64,000 nucleotides of DNA from NCBI GenBank assembly GCA_029255685.2, contig CM055319.2, positions 25,639,568 to 25,703,567 on the forward strand, written 5' to 3'. Position numbers and translations under genes: made by a program. The stretch comes from Silene conica (taxonomy: Eukaryota; Streptophyta; Magnoliopsida; Caryophyllales; Caryophyllaceae). Of the stretch, positions 1 through 13,362 are shown piece after piece. Position 1 is the first letter of the stretch, and every line of letters begins with the position of its first letter. Under the pieces are notes generated by a model, which worked only from the letters and a program-made list of their open reading frames with translations, had not been told where the DNA came from and made no database searches.

Positions 1-1183
1 TTGAACCTTTCTTCGTGTTTCTTAGCTTGACTTTGATTTCTCAGTCTAGTATAGTTGGAGTATCTCGTCACTGACCCTGGTGGTATAAATTGTGAACGTT
101 GCTGACTACCAGACTAAGAAGCCTGAGAAACCTGCATAATCATAAATAGGTAAGTATAAAATAAAAAGCTACTGATAATCATTCAACTACCTTAATCACC
201 AAAAAGCTACTGATAATCATTTAAGTCTGGGATTAGAGTAGAGTGAGAGGCGCACTCCTGTATACAATAGCAGAGCAGTCTTGGTTGGGCAGACCTTTAA
301 TAACATAACAATGTAAAAGAATGAGATTAAAAAGATATAAAGAGGCACTGATAATCATTTAAGTCAGGTACTGATAATCATTTAAGTCAGGTACTGATAA
401 TCAATTAAGTCAGGTACTTGCCCCCTTTGCTTGGTGATGCCGTGCCCGGTGTAGCTACGACAGGCTTTCGAATCACCTATCTATTTGCTAGGGTGGACAA
501 AGAAGGGGCATGGAGCTCTTAAGCTAACCAAGACTTATGTTGTCTACTCTTTCTTTCTGGACCTAGGGAATGCCTCTACTGCGCTGCCTCATCCACGAAA
601 CAGCTCGGCCTCAAACCTGTACACGCATTCCTGCAATAACAGTCCTGCAGCAGGCCTGAAGCTACCAACACGCATCAGACCCAGCATCTACTACCAGTAC
701 AGCCTACGGATTCACCAGCCCAAGTCCAGCCTACCCATGAGCCATTACATACCCATTAAACAGACTAAAATGAACTATACTCCATATATTCTACACTAAG
801 ACTTATTCTAGCCAATTTACAGCCCCTACCAAACACTATTGCCAGGCTACCTATATTAAATGAAATATGAACTTGTATTTATATATAAATGAAATATGAA
901 CAAAGAAAAAGTATGTAGACCATGTAACCTTTTGATAACGAACTTCAGCATTTACTTCAGCGTCCTCTTCCTCATCGTGGCTAGGAACATAATCCAGATC
1001 TTCGTTGTTGGAATGATTTATTCTTCCTGGCATAATTCGTCTTCGTCTTTTGTTCTTGCTACCTTCCACCAGGCTTGTAACCGAACGTACGAGGTTAGGT
1101 ATCCCACTCTTTTCCAGCCTAGCCTTATTTTGTGCAATTCTTTCAATGCGACCTCTCTCATATTCATTCAAGCTTTCAGTCAT
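1..1183 (-). pseudogene. TNPA-like (Transposase_24 type) gene of CACTA copy A, 5' exons only
   Basis: Only the first exon (929-1183, beginning MTESLNEYERGRIE) and most of the second (1-131) lie in the window; the rest falls before base 1. The first exon encodes an acidic, basic-patch-containing N terminus with a KNKRRRR stretch, which could be a nuclear localisation signal (inference). The donor GT follows at 927-928 on the minus strand. The second exon has an in-frame TAG that is also present in copy B. The intron between them contains 23-bp tandem repeats. The protein family is assigned from the downstream exons seen in copy B. TNPA proteins bind the subterminal repeats of CACTA elements and assist TNP2; that role here is by analogy. 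Confidence 0.75.
344..412. repeat. 23-bp tandem repeat, three units, in TNPA intron (copy A)
   Basis: Three head-to-tail units built on TACTGATAATCATTTAAGT start at 344, 367 and 390. Looser copies of the ACTGATAATCATT core lie at about 172 and 212. The same array is at 17708-17776 in copy B. Confidence 0.9.
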
Positions 1184-3881
1184 ACTAAAATTGCAAAATG
1201 TAACATTTATTATAACTGACAAAATAAGCCACAACAAAGAGAAACAAAATGTCACATTAGTTATTATAACAGAGACGAAATAAAAAATTTATTTTAACTG
1301 AAACTGCAAAATGTCACATTAATTATCACAAAAGCAACATCAAAGAGAGACTATAAATGTATAAAAAATAGATTAACGCTACTCATAAGTCCCCATCATT
1401 TTGTTCTTCCTCAGCTTGCATCCACTCCCATAAGGTATCATCATTGTCGTCACTGTCACCATTTAAATCACGCAAATTATTAGTCTTAGCCAATACACTA
1501 TTTGCGTCAACAATCATGGGATCCATATCTTCTTTTGACAATCTGATATTTTCTTCAGGTGCTGTGCTTCCAGAATGCATTATAAGGTCATTATTAGGTT
1601 CTTTAGTCTCAATGCTATAATCAAAGATGTCTCTTGGAACCTTAGTCATGACATATTGCAACCCATCTACGATCGGATCTGCCACATAAAAGACTTGATG
1701 CACTTGGGATGGCATGACAAACGGATCATCCACTGAATATTTGTTCACATTAACACAAGTCAACCCGTAGTCATCTTTCTCCACTTTATACCACTCACAG
1801 CGAAACATAACAACAGTAAACCTAGACCAATAGTTAAGCTCTATAATTTCTAGAATTGAACCGTAATACGTAACATCCCCATCAATAGGATTTTTGTCTT
1901 TAGAGCTAGCAAAGCTTGAAGTTAAAGCAGAGAGGGTTACTCCACTATTTTGTGTTTTGCATCTGGCATCGCGTGATTTGGTATAAAACTCATAACCATT
2001 TGCATAATAACCCTTGAAGCTTTTAGCTATAGGACTAGGTCCTTTAGCAAGCCAAAATATTTGCTCAGAGACACCTTCTTGAGTCGCCTTTTCCTTCAAC
2101 CAGCTTGGGAAATCATGACTGTGATTCCGAGCACGTTTCCATTTGCTTTTACTTCTTTGGAGGTTTACAAAAGCTTCATGTTCTCTACATGAAACGGTAA
2201 ATCAATAAATGCGGAAATAATGAAAGGAAACGTATGTACTTATAAATTAATGAATATCGTATAATTTAGTAGTCAAATTATATGTTAAAGTTACTTACTT
2301 TATGCACTGATAAACCTCTTCACTATCTGAGTTGAATAATGCGTAACGATGCGCCTGTGCAGCTACTTTAGTGTCCAGAGTAAACACCCGTCCATTTCTT
2401 TGCTTCTTTCCTCCCAAAGGATGACGACAACTTGAAAAAATTGTAGCGTCAAGTTCTTCTGTTTCATTAGAAGGCATGTCACATGTGCTTCTGTTATCTC
2501 TAGTCTTGCCTCCGTCCACATACCGAGAACAAAAATTCATGCATTCCTCAATCAAATAACCTTCTGCAATAGATCCTTCTGGACGACCTCTATTTCGCAC
2601 ATAGGATTTCAATTTGCATAAATATCTTTCAATGAAATACATCCCTCTCCCTTGCACAGGACCCCCAAGCCTAACTTCCTCTACTAGGTGAATGGGCAGA
2701 TGAACCATGATGTCGAAGAAGCTTGGGAGAAATATTTTTTCTAAGTCACATAATGTGTGGATAATTTCAGATTCTAAGTAATCAAGTTCATCTTGACTTA
2801 GGACTTTACTGTACAGTCTTCGGAAAAAATTCCCTAATCTAATCAAAGGAACAGCCACATGCTTGGGAAGGCACCTTCTCACAGCAACTTGAAGTAAGTA
2901 ATGGAAAATGATGTGAGCATCATGACTTTTATATCCTGAAACTTTCCTTTGCGCTAAATTCACACATCACGAAATATTAGAGCCGAAGCCATAAGGAAGT
3001 TTTGCTTCTTTCAAAGCACGACAAAAGATATCCTTTTCTTTTGTAGACATGGAATAACATGCCTTCGGGAAAAAGACATGTCTCCGGTCTTCTGACAATT
3101 GAGGCTGTAGATCCTCTTTGATACCCATATCTAATAAGTCAAAACGAGCATTTGGGTGATCCTTACTCTTACCAGAGATATCCAATAAAGTTCCGAGTAC
3201 GTTGTCAAAAACATTTTTTTCAATATGCATCACGTCTAGGTTATGCCTACATTTATTGTGCTTCCAGTAAGGCAATTCAAAAAATATAGACTTCTTCTTC
3301 CATGGGCACTGACTTTTGTTCTTTCGTTTTTCTTTCTTCCCAAAAGAATTCACAAAGTCAGACAACTAATCTAATACATGAAATCCTGTCAGGGGTCTGG
3401 GAGGGGGTCTTTCTTCAAATTTTCCATTAAAAGACTTCTTATCACGGCGCAAAGGATTATTAGCGTCTAAAAATCTACGACCACCCATATAGCACATTTT
3501 TTTTGCTATGCTTCAAATATAAGGAGTCAGTTTCATGGTTACAACTTGGACATGCAAACTTCCCTTTTGTTTTCCATCCGGATAACATTGAATTCCCCGG
3601 AAAATCACTAATTGTCCATGTCAAAGCAGCATGTAACTTAAATGTTTCATTCCTAAATTTGTCATACGTATCAAGCCCTACATTCCATAAATCTTTTAAT
3701 TCCTCAATTAAAGGCTGTAAGTATACGTCAATGTTAGTCCTAGGACCCTCAGGACCGGGAATGAGTAGTGATAGCATAAAATATTCAGGTTTCATGAACA
3801 TCCAAGGTGGTAAGTTGTAATTGACCAACACAACGGGCCATGTACTGTGACATACACTCATAGTTCGAAATGGATTAAACC

Positions 3882-6800
3882 TGTAACACCCTCATTTATT
3901 TAAGAGCCTTTAGTAAGACATTCTCAAATAAATGAAGTTGTTACCATCTCGGAATATCCGAGGTAGTGAATAACAAAGTAAAACAACCAAAGTACTTTAT
4001 AAAAACTGATACAATTTAAACTTGGTTATTACAGTTACTTCATAACAGAAAAGAAATACAACTGATGACTTCTCTAGATGTGATATAATTCTAAGTCGGT
4101 CCAAAGTACGCATCTCACATTCCTGCCCCAGCTCCTAGCTCATCTGTCTCTGACCTGCAGAATCTACTCCCCATTCCGGATCATCGTAGGTGTACACGAA
4201 TACACTGTCAACCTCGCGGTTGGGTAGGATAACACAATAATAAATAATGCAAACAAACAGTATATGCAAATGATTATGCCATGCTCGAGCTCAATCTCAT
4301 TCTCATTCTCATTCTTATTCTCATTCTCAAACCCGTGACTCCCAGCCATACCGAACCTCCCGGCAGACTATACTCGGCCGTCGCCGAACACCAGCATAAC
4401 AGCTGAGGTCACCAGGTCTAGCCCTGCAGAGCTAGCCTGGGCCCGATAATATCTCATCATCATCTCAATTCCGTATCCAATGCATATATGCCATGCTAGT
4501 GAATGCAATATGAAATGCTCAATCAATATATAAAATTCTCATATTAAATATGCTTGCATCCACAACATACAATAAACACATCCATCCATAACACGTTCTA
4601 GAATATGGTACAGTGTATCCTACCTGGATAGCAATATAGTCCAATAGCAAGCCAGCGAGTAACAGAATAATGCCACTTCAAAATCGTCACCTAACAATAT
4701 AATATACGAAATCACTAACTAATCCAATTATGCAACTAATCTAATAAATCTAGTATTCAATTAATTATGTAAATAATATACTATGCATAACGAGACCGTA
4801 CTAAACATGACTACCTCAATTAACTTAACCAACCTGACCTTATTATTTTATAACAAACCTCAATCAATTAACGAACATAGCAATTACATACTCGAAGTAT
4901 TGATAACCGTCACATTCTTGTATACCCATTACTCATCAACTTTAATAATTAAAACATGAGTAGTATTTACTAATATTAACCATATAATAACAACCATAAC
5001 AAAATAGTAGCAAAACTAATAATAATAATAGTCATAATGATAACAACAATAATAATATTAATCATGATAATAATACTATAAACAATACTAATAATAATGA
5101 TAATATCAATGATAATAGTAATATAATGATAATAATAATAAGGTAATGATGACAATGATGATAAAAGCAACATACTAATAATAGTAATACTAGTATTTAC
5201 GCAGCCACTTCAAAAACACGAAACCACAGCCCTCAAAACGTGACCACAAACAGTCCTCAAACGCAGCCCCATCTACCGCCCTACATTCACCGAACCACCA
5301 CCCTTCCACGGTGGCTGTCACCCCTGTACTATGACGTAACCACAGACACCAACCCCGACACCCGACTCACCCATACGCACCTTCGAAATCAATAGCAAAC
5401 ACCCCCACCAGTACACACCTTACTACGACCACGACCTGCGACACGGTCTTTTCCTTATCCTAAAACCGACTGTAACCACCACCACCACCGTCCAAACCAA
5501 CACCTGACACTACCCCCCGACACCACACTCCACCACTGACCCCCTGGTGAGACACCAGCCTCCCAAAACCACCCAAAACAGACGCCACAAACGGGCTGTT
5601 TACGAATCCCCTGTTTCTGCGTATTCCTGAGTAGGCTGTTTAAGCAGCCTCCTCCGGCCACCACGATTCATCTTACCACCCCAAATACAACCCAATAACA
5701 CCACTACTACCATTACTCATGACCCACGACCATAAATAGACCAGAACATGAACGACTAAGCAAAATAACGCAATAGTATTAGCACGCAAACACACATAAT
5801 CACAAAAACAGAGCATATAAAACGTGTGTCCATCGACATCTACGACTCCTTTATTTCTATCCACGGTGGTCTTATGGTGATCGAATGATGCCAAACATGT
5901 TATTCACGTTACAAGGATTACCCACAACAATGAAACTCAGATTCGAAGGTCCTATGTTACGAGAAATAGACTGTTAAACTTACCTACACGCATGAATGAA
6001 AAAAAACGATGGTGGTGGCTGTTTCTTCGTGTTCTTTCCCTTCTCTTTTGTTCCTGTTGAACTGACGGCAATTAGGGTTCGGTGGTGAGGGGAGGTAGAG
6101 AGGAGGAAGGAGGATGTGTAGGGTTCCTGGTGAGCATGATGGAGGCAGATAGAACAAGGGTTTAGGGTTTGTCGATAAGGAGGTAGTATGGTATGTCGAT
6201 GGATTATGCTTGTGTCGATGGTTATGCCTAGGGTTTCATGTAGTTTACTTTGGTAACCGGGTCCCTTTGCTTATCTTACTCGGCCCGTTATACATATCCA
6301 TGTAGTAATTCGTTTATATCTCGTTGTCAACCCGCAATTTAAAATAACGAGTACGTATAAATAATTTACACTAATTAAATTATGTAACTAGTGCTAGCAA
6401 ATATTAATTAAATTAATTATAAGAATATTATGACTTAAATAAAATTAGAAATTAAGTATAGATGAGAAATACATATAAAATATAAAATAATTTAAATTAT
6501 AAAAGTATTATTAAAATTACAGTAATACAAATTAAACGTCATTTTATGAAATAATCATCAAATATAAAATAATTATGAAATACGAAATAATCGTAGAAAT
6601 ACGATTTATAAAATAATAACAGTTTACGTAAAATATTTTATAAACATTCCATTAGAAATACTTGTACAAAACACGGTTTGACTGTCGTTGACCGAGACTA
6701 AAATACGGGGTATTACAGTCTTCCCTCCTTAAAATGAACTTCGTCCCGAAGTTCGCTACCCCATAACGGTAAAGAAACATATAACAAGCATGAAACAATC

Positions 6801-9608
6801 ACAAGTAGCACTTATATAGACTTCAAAACACGAAATGTTACATTATATCCGAGGTAGTGAATAACAAAGTAAAACAACCAAAGTACTTTATAAAAACTGA
6901 TACAATTTAAACTTGGTTATTACAGTTACTTCATAACAGAAAAGAAATACAACTGATGACTTCTCTAGATGTGATATAATTCTAAGTCGGTCCAAAGTAC
7001 GCATCTCACATTCCTGCCCCAGCTCCTAGCTCATCTGTCTCTGACCTGCAGAATCTACTCCCCATTCCGGATCATCGTAGGTGTACACGAATACACTGTC
7101 AACCTCGCGGTTGAGTAGGATAACACAATAATAAATAATGCAAACAAACAGTATATGCAAATGATTATGCCATGCTCGAGCTCAATCTCATTCTCATTCT
7201 CATTCTTATTCTCATTCTCAAACCCGTGACTCCCAGCCATACCGAACCTCCCGGCAGACTATACTCGGCCGTCGCCGAACACCAGCATAACAGCTGAGGT
7301 CACCAGGTCTAGCCCTGCAGAGCTAGCCTGGGCCCAATAATATCTCATCATCATCTCAATTCCGTATCCAATGCATATATGCCATGCTAGTGAATGCAAT
7401 ATGAAATGCTCAATCAATATATAAAATTCTCATATTAAATATGCTTGCATCCACAACATACAATAAACACATCCATCCATAACACGTTCTAGTATATGGT
7501 ACAGTGTATCCTACCTGGATAGCAATATAGTCCAATAGCAAGCCAGCGAGTAACAGAATAATGCCACTTCAAAATCGTCACCTAACAATATAATATACGA
7601 AATCACTAACTAATCCAATTATGCAACTAATCTAATAAATCTAGTATTCAATTAATTATGTAAATAATATACTATGCATAACGAGACCGTACTAAACATG
7701 ACTACCTCAATTAACTTAACCAACCTGACCTTATTATTTTATAACAAACCTCAATCAATTAACGAACATAGCAATTACATACTCGAAGTATTGATAACCG
7801 TCACATTCTTGTATACCCATTACTCATCAACTTTAATAATTAAAACATGAGTAGTATTTACTAATATTAACCATATAATAACAACCATAACAAAATAGTA
7901 GCAAAACTAATAATAATAATAGTCATAATGATAACAACAATAATAATATTAATCATGATAATAATACTATAAACAATACTAATAATAATGATAATATCAA
8001 TGATAATAGTAATATAATGATAATAATAATAAGGTAATGATGACAATGATGATAAAAGCAACATACTAATAATAGTAATACTAGTATTTACGCAGCCACT
8101 TCAAAAACACGAAACCACAGCCCTCAAAACGTGACCACAAACAGTCCTCAAACGCAGCCCCATCTACCGCCCTACATTCACCGAACCACCACCCTTCCAC
8201 GGTGGCTGTCACCCCTGTACTATGACGTAACCACAGACACCAACCCCGACACCCGACTCACCCATACGCACCTTCGAAATCAATAGCAAATACCCCCACC
8301 AGTACACACCTTACTGCGACCACGACCTGCGACACGGTCTTTTCCTTATCCTAAAACCGACTGTAACCACCACCACCACCGTCCAAACCAACACCTGACA
8401 CTACCCCCCGACACCACACTCCACCACTGACCCCCTGGTGAGACACCAGCCTCCCAAAACCACCCAAAACAGACGCCACAAACGGGCTGTTTACGAATCC
8501 CCTGTTTCTGCGTATTCCTGAGTAGGCTGTTTAAGCAGCCTCCTCCGGCCACCACGATTCATCTTACCACCCCAAATACAACCCAATAACACCACTACTA
8601 CCATTACTCATGACCCACGACCATAAATAGACCAGAACATGAACGACTAAGCAAAATAACGCAATAGTATTAGCACGCAAACACACATAATCACAAAAAC
8701 AGAGCATATAAAACGTGTGTCCATCGACATCTACGACTCCTTTATTTCTATCCACGGTGGTCTTATGGTGATCGAATGATGCCAAACATGTTATTCACGT
8801 TACAAGGATTACCCACAACAATGAAACTCAGATTCGAAGGTCCTATGTTACGAGAAATAGACTGTTAAACTTACCTACACGCATGAATGAAAAAAAACGA
8901 TGGTGGTGGCTGTTTCTTCGTGTTCTTTCCCTTCTCTTTTGTTCCTGTTGAACTGACGGCAATTAGGGTTCGGTGGTGAGGGGAGGTAGAGAGGAGGAAG
9001 GAGGATGTGTAGGGTTCCTGGTGAGCATGATGGAGGCAGATAGAACAAGGGTTTAGGGTTTGTCGATAAGGAGGTAGTATGGTATGTCGATGGATTATGC
9101 TTGTGTCGATGGTTATGCCTAGGGTTTCATGTAGTTTACTTTGGTAACCGGGTCCCTTTGCTTATCTTACTCGGCCCGTTATACATATCCATGTAGTAAT
9201 TCGTTTATATCTCGTTGTCAACCCGCAATTTAAAATAACGAGTACGTATAAATAATTTACACTAATTAAATTATGTAACTAGTGCTAGCAAATATTAATT
9301 AAATTAATTATAAGAATATTATGACTTAAATAAAATTAGAAATTAAGTATAGATGAGAAATACATATAAAATATAAAATAATTTAAATTATAAAAGTATT
9401 ATTAAAATTACAGTAATACAAATTAAACGTCATTTTATGAAATAATCATCAAATATAAAATAATTATGAAATACGAAATAATCGTAGAAATACGATTTAT
9501 AAAATAGTAACAGTTTACGTAAAATATTTTATAAACATTCCATTAGAAATACTTGTACAAAACACGGTTTGACTGTCGTTGACCGAGACTAAAATACGGG
9601 GTATTACA
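3882..9608 (-). mobile_element. Ty3-type LTR element fossil, two long LTRs with a tiny interior
   Basis: A fossil nested in the TNP2 gene of CACTA copy A. It begins TGTAACACCC and ends GGGTATTACA on the plus strand, and 5-bp direct repeats AAACC flank it (3877-3881 and 9609-9613). LTRs are at 3882-6717 and 6846-9608. The short interior (6718-6845) keeps a polypurine tract and the hairpin in front of it, which show that the element reads leftward. Termini and polypurine region resemble the chromovirus at 54200. I counted about six substitutions between the LTRs, so it is very young. It looks broken: it keeps almost no interior and no coding capacity. Confidence 0.92.
6718..6754 (-). promoter_or_regulatory. 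Polypurine tract and preceding hairpin of the 3882-9608 element
   Basis: On the minus strand a perfect hairpin with arms GAACTTCG and CGAAGTTC and loop GGA (6736-6754) is followed 18 nt later by the LTR start. The gap contains TTTTAAGGAGGGAAGAC, the likely plus-strand priming tract. The same arrangement is at 61807-61843. Confidence 0.8.
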
Positions 9609-10595
9609 AAACCCATCAGATGCCAATCCTAACCTTAAATTTCTAGGATCATTAGCAAAGTTAGGGTATAGAGAATCAAAGTCCTTCCACGCTGACCCGT
9701 CCGCAGGGTGTCTTAGATACCCATCTTTCAGACGTTTATCAGCATGCCATGTCATAGCTTCTGCAATTTCTGAATTCATATAAACTCTTTGCAACCTAGG
9801 TGACAGTGGAAAATGCCATAATACCTTTGCAGGTATTTGACGACTATTCTTAGTGTTTGAAGTCTTATTAGATGAATTCTCTTCGCATTTTTTCCACTTA
9901 GCGGCATGACATTTAAAACACTCTTCGGCATTTTCAAACTCTTTCCAAAATAGCATACAATCATTAGGACACGCACATATTTTTTTGTAATCAAGACCCA
10001 AATCCTTCACAATATTCTTAGCTTCTGTGTAGTTGACCGGAATTTGGGCCTCTGGAACCATGTCTCTTAACAATTGAAGGAGTTCATTGAATGCCACATT
10101 ACTAATTCCATGAAGTGTCTTGTACAAAAAAAGTCGAATAATGAAAGACAATTTTGAAAAATTCTTACAGCCCGGGAATAATTCTTGTTGACCCTCTTCA
10201 ACCAACTTATAAAACTTTTTAGCTTCATCATTGGGACCATTTTGTACGTTAGTGGGACCTTCTCAACAACTTCTAAATCTGTCCTCTAACAATGTGTCGG
10301 TATTGTCATTGAAAATTGGTTCTTCATCAAGGGTTTCAACTATGGGTTCAGTTGATAATTGATTCTCTCCATGAAAGGTCCAAACATGATAATTCTCAAC
10401 ATAACCAAATCCTTTTAAATGATCATACACCTCATGTCTTCGTAACCAATAACGGTTTGCACACCTCTTACATGGACATCTTATTTGACTCCCATGAACA
10501 CCCTTAGAAAATGACACATTAAGGAACTCAATGACTCCATTTTCAAACTCAGGCAAACGTCTAGCTATATACATCCAACTTCTATCATTCCCCAT

Positions 10596-12590
10596 CCTCT
10601 GAATTCTGGATTAAATAAGCACAAATTAATATATACTTAAGCATGTCATGTTATATGTTATGTTCTTTTTGAAAGCATAAATCGAGCTATAAGAAGCTAG
10701 TTATCTAACAGTAGGCCTGCATTTGTATCTCTTTTTTGGTTCTATGATATATATAATTTCTCACATTTTATTAAAAAAAAAAACATAACATAGTATACAA
10801 GGCTGTAAAGTCTGACACAAAAACAATAATAAGCTTAAACAAGCAGAAAATATAGCACAAACATTCCTCTAACTTACATCTGATATCTAGAAAAACGACA
10901 CAATAAGAAAGAAGAAAAGACTAGAAAGGAGCACAAAAACTACTAATAGTCAAAACACTAGAAAGGAGAACAAACATTCCTATAACTTACATCTTATATC
11001 CACTCTGCCCTGCTACGTTTTCTATTGTTTTCAAAACAGACCCTCGTACAACAATGCACTAGACACTGCCACTGATCTGATATCCACTCTGCCCTCCTAC
11101 ATTTTCTATTGTTTTCAAAACAGACCCTTGTACAGCAGTGCACTAGACACTGCCACTGATCTGATATCCACTCTGCCCTCCTACGTTTTCTATTGTTTTC
11201 AAAACAGACCCTCGTACATCAATGCACTAGACACTGCCAGTCTGCCACTGATCTGCCCTATTCCTGAAAGCTTTTGGAGCAAATGCAGCGGAAGAAGCTG
11301 ATCTGCCCAAATAGAACTGCCAGCCCCTTCAAAGCCCCACTCTACCAGAACCGCTGCAGCTAATACAACAACATCTGAACAATCTACTTCTCTGCAGACC
11401 CAAAACACCTGCATCCACTGCCAGCATTCCGGGTGTAACTGCAGACCTCTATTCCCTGAGTCCAACCGTGCCCAATACAAACCAATAACCCACAACTGCC
11501 AGCCTCAGACCAAACTTGACAGAATTGACTATTGATAACAACAAACAGAAACATATATGTTGCTTGCTCAAAACAGCCACTTACCAACAACATCCACCCT
11601 ACCCTATATGCAACCCCCATTTTCACGAGAACTTACCATAGAACAAGCCAGCCCCTACACATTCATAACTGCTAATTTTGGTAATATCAATTTATCAGTT
11701 TGCTTATACGTCACTTGCTACTGCATATCTGGCATTTTGCTATTACTACTCTACTGTCCTCCTTCTGTTTCTACACTACTACTCTATTACAGTACCATGA
11801 ACTGCTGGTGTATTATAGCTATTTCCTACTGCTAATTTGCCACCGCTACTACTGCTCTACGTACACTTACTACTGCACTAACTTCTTACTACTATATTAT
11901 GCACTCAGTTTTGTTACTCTGCACTAACTTCTTACTACTACTTTCTGCTCGCCATTTTTATACACTATTGATATTTGCTTCTTTACGTGCTAAGATGAAA
12001 CAATACAAATTATAACAGGCATTAATCAATACGAATAGATTAAACAACAATACGAATAGATTAAACAACAATACAAATTATAACAGGCATTAATCAACCG
12101 CAAAGCTTCATACTCATAGATGAAACAACAATACGAATAGATGAAACAACAATTGAATTGAAATAATAACATTGTCACAATACGAATATGATTATATGCA
12201 GGAAGAATAGATAAACAACAATTGAATTGAGATAATAACAAAGTGATAACAATAATTGAAATTGAAGTATCATACCTATCAGAAATCCCAATCAATTATA
12301 CTGAGTATGAATTTCGCCGGCTGAGTAAGAATCAATGTTGAAATAAGATGAATATCGCGTGAATCGAACCGCTGATGGAGTTTTTTTGGGTTTTTTTTCT
12401 GGGAACGATGATGAACGAAGGACTAATTAGCAGTTTTTTTTGGGTGTTTTGGGTTTTTTTCTGGGAAATAAGATGAATATCGCGGGATGAAGATGTACTG
12501 TAGATTTGTTTTACAGTAATTAATTAGCGTGTATAATTAGTGTAGGATTATTAGCTAGGGTTTAATTAGCAGCTTAGGGTGATTAATTAG
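10596..12590. other. Non-coding 5' region of CACTA copy A
   Basis: Lies upstream of TNP2 in the reading direction and matches 22231-24224 of copy B. It contains three 84-bp repeats at 11000-11251, a pyrimidine-rich stretch rich in CTACTACTGC-like words (about 11700-11950) and AT-rich CAATACGAATAGA repeats (12024-12150). It is expected to hold the TNP2 promoter, but I see no distinct promoter box. The short reading frames in it show no recognisable family. Confidence 0.6.
11000..11251. repeat. 84-bp tandem repeat, three units (copy A)
   Basis: Units start at 11000, 11084 and 11168, each opening with CCACTCTGCCCT and containing TTTTCTATTGTTTTCAAAAC. The matching array in copy B starts at 22635. 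Confidence 0.9.
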
Positions 12591-12694
12591 GCGCTTAATT
12601 TTTTTACCAAATTTCATTATTGCGCTTAATTTTTTTACCAAATTTCATTATTGCGCTTAATTTTTTTACCAAATTTCATTATTGCGCTTAAACG
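12591..12694. repeat. 31-bp tandem repeat, three and a third units (copy A)
   Basis: Units opening with GCGCTTAATTTTTTTACC begin at 12591, 12622 and 12653, with a partial unit at 12684. The GCGCTTAA word recurs nearby in both orientations. The counterpart in copy B starts at 24225. Confidence 0.9.
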
Positions 12695-12818
12695 AAAGTG
12701 TTGAATTGTTTTACCCAAATTTCAATTTGTTTTTTTATTTTAATTGAAAAGTTTAAGCGCTTAAACGAAATTAATTGGAAAATTTTAGAGATACATATAT
12801 ATATTAGGGTTTAAAATT

Positions 12819-12821
<3 letters not shown>

Positions 12822-12891
<70 letters not shown>
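12822..12891. repeat. (TA)n microsatellite left of the MITE (copy A)
   Basis: Uninterrupted TA dinucleotides of about 70 bp, against about 29 bp at the equivalent place in copy B. The MITE appears to sit inside a TA run. Confidence 0.95.
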
Positions 12892-12894
<3 letters not shown>

Positions 12895-13274
12895 TTGAGA
12901 TCCGGTGAGAACCACCTTACAATGAGAACTTTGTGAGAACTCTACCTTACGGACTTTTTTTAAAAAAATTAATGACATAATTGGATTCGGCATGACATTT
13001 TATAGCTAGAGAACATATTTCTTGGTCTAGAAAATAAATACTAGTGACGGAAATCAAGGTGAGATACGTTTTATTTATTTGCATACACCTACTATCTATT
13101 TTTTCGTATCTATCATTTTTCCGCCACTAGTATTTATTTTCTAGACCAAGAAATATGTTCACTGGCCATAAAATTCCATGTCGAATCCAATTATGTCATT
13201 AATTTTTTTAAAAAAACTCCGTAAGAAAGAGTTCTCACCGGTTTTCATTGTAAGGTGGTTCTCACCGGATCCCA

Positions 13275-13278
<4 letters not shown>
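12892..13278. mobile_element. Foldback MITE of undetermined superfamily (copy A)
   Basis: About 387 bp, almost entirely an imperfect inverted repeat. The left arm reads GATCCGGTGAGAACCACC and the right arm is its inverse, ending in GGTTCTCACCGGATC. Inner arms containing TTGGTCTAGAAAATAAATAC and its inverse flank a loop of roughly 60 bp. TA microsatellites on both sides suggest insertion at TA. It encodes nothing. The termini do not match the CTCCCTCC of classic Stowaway elements, so I leave the superfamily open. Copy B has the same element at the same place, so it arrived before the CACTA was duplicated. Confidence 0.8.

Positions 13279-13359
<81 letters not shown>
13279..13359. repeat. (TA)n microsatellite right of the MITE (copy A)
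   Basis: About 81 bp of TA dinucleotides, against about 57 bp in copy B. Length change at these runs is the largest difference between the two CACTA copies apart from the LTR insertion. Confidence 0.95.

Positions 13360-13362
<3 letters not shown>

Larger units (their letters stand above)
1383..10595 (-). pseudogene. TNP2: TNP2-type CACTA transposase, copy A, split by an LTR element
   Basis: Same gene as 18747-22230 of copy B. The N-terminal Transposase-associated domain is at 10263-10595, the Transposase_21 region at 9614-10205 and 2967-3881, the DUF4218 region at 2295-2963 and the DUF4216 region and acidic tail at 1383-2099. The coding sequence is interrupted at 3882-9608 by an LTR element flanked by the 5-bp duplication AAACC. 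It shares with copy B a TGA near 10263, an eight-A run near 3500 that shifts the frame, a TAG near 3366 and a TGA near 2967. The copy is therefore non-functional for two independent reasons. Confidence 0.9.

Noticed and set aside
344-412. Possible CRISPR-like array of 23-bp repeats
   Set aside because: Units are directly head to tail without unique spacers, in an intron of a plant transposon.
485-799. Plus-strand frame of 104 residues, repeated at 17849-18163
   Set aside because: It lies in a TNPA intron, is duplicated with the CACTA, and shows no recognisable domain or composition of a real protein.
4164-8785. Paired short frames such as 4164-4349 and 7055-7240
   Set aside because: They lie inside LTRs and appear twice only because the LTR is duplicated; no family match and low complexity.
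12892-13278. Foldback element as a classic Stowaway MITE
   Set aside because: TA flanks fit, but the ends lack the CTCCCTCC-type terminus.
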